A stretch of DNA of 64,000 nt from DAOUBP01 sp964513075 (GTDB lineage: Bacteria > Chloroflexota > Anaerolineae > CG2-30-64-16): positions 42,438 through 106,437 of the forward strand of contig CAZELR010000007.1 of the NCBI GenBank assembly GCA_964513075.1. The letters are read 5' to 3'. Shown piece by piece: positions 59,126 to 64,000 of this stretch; position 1 is the stretch's first letter, and each line of letters begins with the position of its first letter. A program made the position numbers and the translations under genes. The notes beneath the pieces were generated by a model that was not told where the DNA came from, searched no databases, and was given only the letters and a program-made list of their open reading frames with translations.

Positions 59126-60014
59126 CGTTCAGATCCTTTTCGGCCCGCAGACGGGGGTTGGTGATCGTATCGACGGCGTAGTTGAGGAGCGAGAGGCCAA
59201 AGATGACCAGGGCGACCGCAAGCCCTGACGGGATGAACGTCCACCAGGCGCCGGAAAGCAGGGCGTTGCCCACCTGGGCCCAGTAGAGATTGGTGCCCCA
59301 GGTCACTTCGCTGATGTCGGTCAGGCCGAGAAAGCTCAGGGCCGTCGCTGCACCGATCCCGTACGACACCCCGCTGATCGTGATGCCCACGATGATGGAA
59401 GTCATATTCGGCAAGATCTCGTGGAAGATAATCCGGAACCCGTTCTCACCGCTGACCTTCGCGGCAGCAACGAAATCCTTCTCGCGCAGCATCAGGGTTT
59501 GCGAGCGCACGATGCGGGCGGCAAAAGCCCAGCCGGTCAGCGTCAGCACGAAGATAACGGTTGTTGTCCCGGGTTTCAGATACCCCGAAAGCACGATGAG
59601 CAGCGGGAGGCCCGGGATCACCAGGAACAGGTTCATGATCAGCGTCAGCACGTCGTCCGTGGTCCCGCGGAGATACCCGGCGATCATTCCCACCGCAATG
59701 GCCACCAGCGTGGACAGCAGCGCGGTGCCGAAACCGACGAGCAGCGAGTTCCGCGCACCCCACACCGTCTGCTTGAATACGTCCTTGCCGAGGTGATTGG
59801 TGCCCAACAGGAACTGTTCCGAAGGCGGCAGGTTGGGCTTGCCTACGAACTTGCCCGGGTCGCCCGGCGCAATCACGGGCGCCAGAACGGCCACGAACAC
59901 GAAGAACAGCACCAATGTGAGCCCGAATACGGCCATGCGATTGCCGAGCAAGGTGCGCAGCAGTCCGCCGCGTTTTTTGGGTTTCGAAGCAGTGGTTTGT
60001 TTTTGGGTTGTCAT
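59061..60014 (-). CDS. ABC importer permease, OppC/DppC type
   Basis: 317 residues with six membrane segments. It has the DppC-type N-terminus (MAVFGLTLVLFFVFVAVLAP, VIAPGDPGKFVGKPNLPPSE, LLGTNHLGKDVFKQTVWGAR) and the inner-membrane EAA-like loop REKDFVAAAKVSGENGFRII. The ATG at 60014 has GAGAGG six bases before it. It begins 11 bases after the first permease and overlaps the OppD-type gene. Confidence 0.95.
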   Translation of the reverse strand: MTTQKQTTASKPKKRGGLLRTLLGNRMAVFGLTLVLFFVFVAVLAPVIAPGDPGKFVGKPNLPPSEQFLLGTNHLGKDVFKQTVWGARNSLLVGFGTALLSTLVAIAVGMIAGYLRGTTDDVLTLIMNLFLVIPGLPLLIVLSGYLKPGTTTVIFVLTLTGWAFAARIVRSQTLMLREKDFVAAAKVSGENGFRIIFHEILPNMTSIIVGITISGVSYGIGAATALSFLGLTDISEVTWGTNLYWAQVGNALLSGAWWTFIPSGLAVALVIFGLSLLNYAVDTITNPRLRAEKDLNDVVKKQPQQGVRATPVLRRAH

Positions 60015-60025
60015 AACCAACCTCT

Positions 60026-61003
60026 CTACTCGGCCCGCACCCGGGGATCCAGGCGGGTATACAGGATATCGACCAGGAAATTCACGATCAGGACAAACGA
60101 GGTGATTAGCAGGAACAAGCCCTGCATCAAAGGATAGTCCGTGTTCCTGACCGCCCTGACCAGCAAGAAGCCCAGCCCGGGATAGGAGAAGACCTGCTCG
60201 ATCAGGAGCTGCCCGCTGATGGAGACGCCGAGGACGATGCCAAAGGCTGTGACGCTGGGCAGCAGCGCGTTGCGGGCAGCGTACATGAACATCACCCGGT
60301 TCGTGGAAAGCCCCTTGGCTTCGGCCAGGGTGATGTAGTCCTCACCCAGCACCGAAACCATCACGTTCCGCATGCTCAGGGCCCAGCCGCCCAGGCTGGT
60401 GATGACGATGACCAGGACCGGCAGCGCCATGTGGTAGCCGACGCTCAGCAGGAAGGACGGGTTGAACCCCGGCTGCATCAGGTCGGCATAAGCGTGGGAG
60501 GTCGGGAACCATTTGAGTTGGTAGCCCAGGTAATAGACCGCGCTGATCGCCAGGAAGAAGGCCGGAAACGCGCCGATCAGGATCATCGCGGGCGGCAGCG
60601 ACTTCGAGAAGAAGCTCCCCCGCCGCCAGGCGCTGAAGATGCCCAGCAGGTGACCCAGCACAAAACTGATGATGAGGCCGGTCATGGTGAGCAGGAGGGT
60701 CCAGCCCAGCCCGGAGCTGATCACCGAGATCACGGAAGCCGGAAAATGCGAATAGGAGAGGCCAAGATCCCCGCGCGCCAACTGCCCGAGATAGGCCAGG
60801 TACTGCTGGAACAGTGGCGCGTCGCTCAACCCCAGTGCCGTGCGGACGGCGTTAAGCTGCTCGGGAGTCAGTGAAACGCCAGCCTTGCCCACGATCGCAG
60901 TTGCGGGGTCGCCAGGAATGAGACGCGGCAGAAAGAAGTTGATGGTCAGTGAGACAAAGAAAGCAACCAGGTAGAAGCCTAAGCGGCGCAGGATATAGCG
61001 CAT
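60026..61003 (-). CDS. ABC importer permease, OppB/DppB type
   Basis: 325 residues with six membrane segments. MRYILRRLGFYLVAFFVSLT, FFLPRLIPGDPATAIVGKAG and the EAA-type loop LGEDYITLAEAKGLSTNRVM, LEQVFSYPGLGFLLVRAVRN are typical of DppB. It forms the channel with the OppC-type partner. A hairpin lies just upstream between it and the binding-protein gene. Confidence 0.95.
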   Translation of the reverse strand: MRYILRRLGFYLVAFFVSLTINFFLPRLIPGDPATAIVGKAGVSLTPEQLNAVRTALGLSDAPLFQQYLAYLGQLARGDLGLSYSHFPASVISVISSGLGWTLLLTMTGLIISFVLGHLLGIFSAWRRGSFFSKSLPPAMILIGAFPAFFLAISAVYYLGYQLKWFPTSHAYADLMQPGFNPSFLLSVGYHMALPVLVIVITSLGGWALSMRNVMVSVLGEDYITLAEAKGLSTNRVMFMYAARNALLPSVTAFGIVLGVSISGQLLIEQVFSYPGLGFLLVRAVRNTDYPLMQGLFLLITSFVLIVNFLVDILYTRLDPRVRAE

Positions 61004-61022
61004 GGTCTCACCCCCTAGAAAC

Positions 61023-61050
61023 GGGGCCGTCCGAACTATCGGACGGCCCC
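61023..61050 (-). terminator. Hairpin between the binding-protein and permease genes
   Basis: Perfect 11-base stem, ggggccgtccg (61023-61033) with cggacggcccc (61040-61050), loop of six. No T-run follows on the minus strand. It most likely protects or partly ends the message after the binding-protein gene, giving that protein a higher level than the membrane parts. Confidence 0.65.
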
Positions 61051-61063
61051 TGGCGACGACTGG

Positions 61064-62875
61064 TTACTTGGCCGTGAGTTGATTCAACACGATCAGCCAG
61101 TCGGCAAAGAAGGTCGGGTTGGGCTGCGCAGACGCGTAGTAGTTATCCGCAGTCGGGAAACCGGTGAAACGGGTCGTGTTCACCAGGCCCATGCCGCCCA
61201 AGGGGACGAACGGCACGGCTGCGACTTCCTCGGCGAAGATCTTCTGCAGCTCGAGGGCAACCTGCTTCTGCTGCTCCAGATCAGTCGAGGACGCAAACTG
61301 CTTGAGCAGCTCGTCTGCCTTGCCGCCCGCATAGCGGGTGTAGTTGCCCTCGGCCGGCACACCTTCAGGGGTCAGCAGATCGGAGGACATCGTCAAGCGG
61401 AAGAAGCGGTAGGGCGTAGCGGCGCCGTCGATGATGCTGAAGTGCATATCGTAGGTGCCCAGCTTCTGGGCCATCAGCCATTCCGGGAAGTTGGGGTTCG
61501 GCTGCACCACGATCTCGACGCCGACTTCCTTGAGGTTTTCGGCCGCGATCTGGAGGTCCGCAAGCCAGTTCGGCGCGGGCAGCACCATCACGGTGTATTT
61601 CATCGGCTTGCCGTCCGCAGTGACGCGAATGCCATCCGCGCCCTTCTTGAGGCCGGCCGCGTCCAGGAGCTCGTTGGCCTTGTCCACGTTGTAGGTGGCC
61701 CAGTCACCGAGCGACGCCACATCGCTGACCTTCCAGGCCGCGTAGTTGTTGGTCAGGCCCGTGATATCCGCGGCAGCCACCACCCCGCCTTCGCCGATCA
61801 TGACAACCTGCTCGCGGTTGATGGCCATGCTGATCGCCTTGCGGACATTCGGGTCATCGAACGGCTTCCGGCCGATGTTCATCGCCAGGATCGCCATGTT
61901 CGGCCCTTCTTCGTAGATGAAGTACCGATTCGCCGGGTCTACGGGGTCCTTGCCTACGAAATTCTGGGCCGGGTCTTGCACCGCGTAGTTCGACCAGTCG
62001 ATGTCGCCGTTCGCCATTGCCAGCGAAGCAGCATTGGCATCCGCGAACGCCTTCCACACGATCCCCTTGAAGGCGGGCTTGCCGGGCTGCCAGTAGTTCG
62101 GATTCTTGTCGATCTCGTAGGCCTGGGCCCCGAAGTTTACCAACTGGGTGAAGGGCCCGGTGCCGACCGGGTTGTCGTTCGTGAACGCGACCACATCAGT
62201 CACGTCTTTCCAGGTGTGCTCCGGCACGATGTTCTGGCTGATCAGCTCGTACAGGCCAGGCGTGTAGACGGTCTTGAAGGTGAACTGGACGGTCTTGGCG
62301 TCCGGGGCGGTAATGGTATCGATATAAGCCTTGTCGCCGACCAGCGCGGAGAGGGCGGCGCTGTTGACGCCCGGCTGGGTCTTGAGCAGATTGAAGGTGA
62401 AGGCGACGTCGTTGGCGGTGAAGGGCTGGCCATCGGACCACTTGACGCCGTCACGAACGGTGAACGTCAGGGTCTTCAGGTCCTCGCTCCACTTGGTGTC
62501 GGTCGCCAGCCAGGGTACAAGCTCGCCCTTGACGGTGTTGTAGATCATCAACGGTTCGTGGATCAGGTTGAGCGTGCCAGGCAAGGGGCTGTTGGTGCTG
62601 AACGGGTTGAAGTTCCGCGTAAAGGTGGGCATCGTCTGCTCGCCCAGGATCAGGACGGCATCGGCGTTGCCGGCCGGGGCAACCTGAGCGGGTGCTTCGG
62701 TCGCGACCGCTTGGGCAGGAGCGGCTTGCGTAGGCGCCGCCTCAGCGGCCTGAGGCGCCGCGGGCGCCTGGGTGGGGGCTGCCTGGGGAGCAGCGGTCGG
62801 CGTACCGCAGGCTGCAAGCAGGACTGCGCCGGCGAGCACGAGGGCAAAGACCAGATAGAACTTCTTAGACGACAT
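61064..62875 (-). CDS. ABC importer substrate-binding lipoprotein, family 5
   Basis: 603 residues. A lipoprotein signal ends in LAAC (C23), then an Ala/Pro/Gln-rich spacer (about 25-75). The family 5 hallmarks are GELVPWLATDTKWSEDLKTL, FTVRDGVKWSDGQPFTANDV and FDDPNVRKAISMAINREQVV. It collects the substrate outside the cell and delivers it to the permeases. The length and the closeness to GH43/GH78 genes fit binding proteins for plant oligosaccharides, which look alike to peptide binders. GAAGGAGAATCCC precedes the ATG. The TetR gene ends 82 bases upstream. Confidence 0.95.
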   Translation of the reverse strand: MSSKKFYLVFALVLAGAVLLAACGTPTAAPQAAPTQAPAAPQAAEAAPTQAAPAQAVATEAPAQVAPAGNADAVLILGEQTMPTFTRNFNPFSTNSPLPGTLNLIHEPLMIYNTVKGELVPWLATDTKWSEDLKTLTFTVRDGVKWSDGQPFTANDVAFTFNLLKTQPGVNSAALSALVGDKAYIDTITAPDAKTVQFTFKTVYTPGLYELISQNIVPEHTWKDVTDVVAFTNDNPVGTGPFTQLVNFGAQAYEIDKNPNYWQPGKPAFKGIVWKAFADANAASLAMANGDIDWSNYAVQDPAQNFVGKDPVDPANRYFIYEEGPNMAILAMNIGRKPFDDPNVRKAISMAINREQVVMIGEGGVVAAADITGLTNNYAAWKVSDVASLGDWATYNVDKANELLDAAGLKKGADGIRVTADGKPMKYTVMVLPAPNWLADLQIAAENLKEVGVEIVVQPNPNFPEWLMAQKLGTYDMHFSIIDGAATPYRFFRLTMSSDLLTPEGVPAEGNYTRYAGGKADELLKQFASSTDLEQQKQVALELQKIFAEEVAAVPFVPLGGMGLVNTTRFTGFPTADNYYASAQPNPTFFADWLIVLNQLTAK

Positions 62876-62957
62876 GGGATTCTCCTTCGTAAGTTATTGG
62901 GAAACCATCACAGAACAAATGTTGACTGCCATAAGTTCAGCCTCAGCTCCGCATCGG

Positions 62958-63614
62958 TTAACCCTCCTTGTGACCCGGATGGACCTTCAGGCCATCGAGG
63001 AAGACGCGGCAGACTTGCGAGAAAATAGCCTGCAGACTCAGGCCATATTCCCCTTCGACCTTGTCCCCCATCTCTCCGAGGCGGCTCAACATGCCGGAAT
63101 TGAAGTTGAAGATGGCTGCCAGGAGTAGGTCAGGGTCGATGTCTGGGCGCAGCGACCCATCCTCCTGGCCCTGCCGAATGCATGCAAGGAGCCGCTGCCG
63201 TTCCTCTTCCAGGTTTTCGGCAAGCAGTTGGGTCATCACTTCAACAGCCCATGATTTGGCATACAGGTAATTGAACTCGGCCACAAAACGGGCTTCGTGG
63301 GTATTCTGGAATAGGTAATCAAAGTGGGAGATCACGAACCTTTCGATGTGTGCGTAACCGTTGCCCGCAAGACTCCACACGTCACGCTCGTTGCGCTCTT
63401 TCCAGCTCCTGGTGACGACCTTGAAAATCTCCTGCGCCATCTGCTCTTTGCTGGAGAAATACCGGTAGAGCGTGGCCCGAGTCAGTCGTGCTGCTTCGGC
63501 GATGTCGGCGATGGTGACGCTTTCGATGCCCTTTTGGGTAAACAGGTTCTTGGCAACCTCAAGAATCCACTCTCTCTGGTTTTCGCGATGGTTTGCATAG
63601 ATGCCTGTGGTCAT
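62958..63614 (-). CDS. TetR family regulator
   Basis: 218 residues from the ATG at 63614. The DNA-binding domain covers about 12-60 (ILEVAKNLFTQKGIESVTIA, DIAEAARLTRATLYRYFSSK); the rest is an alpha-helical ligand and dimerisation domain with an aromatic-rich centre (FVISHFDYLFQNTHEARFVAE). It is the first gene before the glycan operon on the same strand, with a strong promoter whose start region holds two perfect palindromes, which suggests self-repression and control of the operon. The inducer is probably a sugar from the imported glycan, but TetR ligands vary widely. Confidence 0.93.
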   Translation of the reverse strand: MTTGIYANHRENQREWILEVAKNLFTQKGIESVTIADIAEAARLTRATLYRYFSSKEQMAQEIFKVVTRSWKERNERDVWSLAGNGYAHIERFVISHFDYLFQNTHEARFVAEFNYLYAKSWAVEVMTQLLAENLEEERQRLLACIRQGQEDGSLRPDIDPDLLLAAIFNFNSGMLSRLGEMGDKVEGEYGLSLQAIFSQVCRVFLDGLKVHPGHKEG

Positions 63615-63681
63615 TCGAGAACCCTTCAGAAGCGTACGCACTCGAACAGAGCTGTATGCTAAGATTAACTTGTATTTTGAG

Positions 63682-63693
63682 TTCAATATTGAA
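63682..63693. promoter_or_regulatory. Perfect 12-base palindrome, candidate TetR operator
   Basis: TTCAATATTGAA, 68 bases before the TetR ATG and inside its leader. It is one of two palindromes in the region. Confidence 0.5.
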
Positions 63694-63703
63694 TCATGAT
63701 GCT

Positions 63704-63728
63704 AAAATAATACCATGAGTATTATTTT
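63704..63728. promoter_or_regulatory. 25-base palindrome at the transcription start, candidate TetR operator
   Basis: aaaataata-ccatgag-tattatttt, with perfect 9-base arms, lies just downstream of the -10 box and would cover the transcription start, a usual place for a TetR operator. Confidence 0.6.
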
Positions 63729-63730
63729 AT

Positions 63731-63758
63731 ATAATACACGATCCGCGCGAAATGTCAA
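63731..63758 (-). promoter_or_regulatory. Promoter of tetR and the glycan operon
   Basis: On the minus strand TTGACA (63758-63753), 16 bases, TATTAT (63736-63731); with a 17-base spacer the -10 would read ATTATA. Confidence 0.7.
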
Positions 63759-63881
63759 TAGGGAAAATCGAGAAATCAAGAATCTTTAAGGTTCGTAGAA
63801 GAGAAACTGACAGTGTGGGACAAATAACCCAATCAACAGAAAGTGCAGGGGTTAGTCAGGCGGGACAGATCACAGGGGGAT

Positions 63882-63945
63882 GGTGCGGTAGTGCGGTAGT
63901 GCGATGGTGCGATGGTGCTATCTCACTATCTCACTATCACTCTTT
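63882..63945. repeat. Octamer tandem repeat
   Basis: Pairs of eight-base words follow each other: gtgcggta twice, gtgcgatg twice, then tcactatc about twice. It is the same style as the heptamer block at 29528-29745. Confidence 0.75.
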
Positions 63946-64000
63946 GGCTTTGGCTTGCTGGGCGGTGTTGGATCTTCCCAGCGGTCCAGGCTCGCATCGA

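Larger units (their letters stand above)
63615..64000. other. A/T-rich regulatory region and octamer repeats, no gene
   Basis: 386 bases. 63615-63780 is strikingly A/T-rich against the rest of the window and holds the TetR promoter and palindromes. 63780-63880 shows nothing clear. 63882-63945 is an array of eight-base words. After that, to the edge, I see nothing. Confidence 0.6.

Noticed and set aside
61079..63028. Plus-strand open frame of about 650 codons opposite the binding-protein gene
   Set aside because: Same reason: the minus strand encodes a full family 5 binding protein with lipobox and ribosome site.
1..64000. tRNA, rRNA or riboswitch
   Set aside because: I looked in the intergenic gaps for cloverleaf ends, rRNA-conserved words and known riboswitch cores and found none I can defend.

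Overview
The window looks like a chromosomal segment of a Chloroflexota bacterium, probably of the Anaerolineae/Caldilineae kind. This is an inference from style: high GC, secreted proteins with Pro/Thr-rich linkers (PTPTPTAT types), LysM-CAP and LysM lipoproteins, a secreted protein ending in YLPLILR, short tandem repeats of 7-8 bases, and ABC-type rather than SusC/D-type sugar uptake. There is no rRNA, tRNA, CRISPR array, phage module or complete insertion sequence that I can see.

Left part (1-6.6 kb, minus strand): a LysM-CAP secreted protein, then a tightly packed catabolic operon of a metal-dependent cyclase-family hydrolase, a nitrilase-superfamily amidase, an MFS transporter, a CaiB/BaiF CoA-transferase and FdrA, which runs off the left edge. 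6.7-12.9 kb (plus): a 2045-residue secreted protein with two duplicated TolB-like beta-propellers, Pro/Thr linkers, a CARDB-like domain and a metzincin-like zinc protease site. 13.0-21.7 kb (plus): a DUF2254 membrane protein, a SulP transporter fused to STAS and rhodanese domains, a divergent GlpX-type phosphatase, an ArsR-DUF2087 regulator, and a PAS-PAS-GAF histidine kinase/NarL-type regulator pair followed by a repeat-containing membrane-anchored protein.

21.7-31.6 kb (minus): a beta-glucoside module (GH94 phosphorylase, BadF-type sugar kinase, GH4 glycosidase), an alkaline-phosphatase-superfamily enzyme, an M50/CBS site-2 protease, heptamer repeats and an ABC exporter. 31.7-33.9 kb (plus): cupin, GH13 alpha-glucosidase-like enzyme and a small membrane protein. 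33.9-37.9 kb (minus): split saccharopine-pathway enzymes of lysine catabolism (LKR and SDH as neighbours), MazG, and a divergent PPK2. 37.9-41.3 kb (minus): small genes of mixed type (nitroreductase, a broken P-loop kinase, lipoprotein, GNAT, two lower-GC hypothetical genes) with integron-like core sites. 41.3-48.3 kb: SPFH/flotillin-like protein, LysE exporter, LysM-FxLYD lipoprotein (minus), then an IolI-like isomerase and glutamine-dependent NAD+ synthetase (plus).

48.3-63.7 kb (minus): an almost gap-free glycan-utilisation operon under a TetR regulator: peptide/oligosaccharide-type ABC importer (binding protein, two permeases, two ATPases), GH43, GH78 alpha-L-rhamnosidase, two alpha/beta hydrolases, GH1 and GH3. 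It reads as one pathway in which a rhamnose-decorated, perhaps acylated oligosaccharide is imported and taken apart in the cytoplasm.

Recurring themes are (1) palindromic or wordy repeats lying in frame inside genes of otherwise normal families, (2) strong -35/-10 promoters, two of which imply leaderless mRNAs, and (3) ATGA/GTGA-type overlaps marking operons. All family calls come from reading motifs by eye; no search was run.
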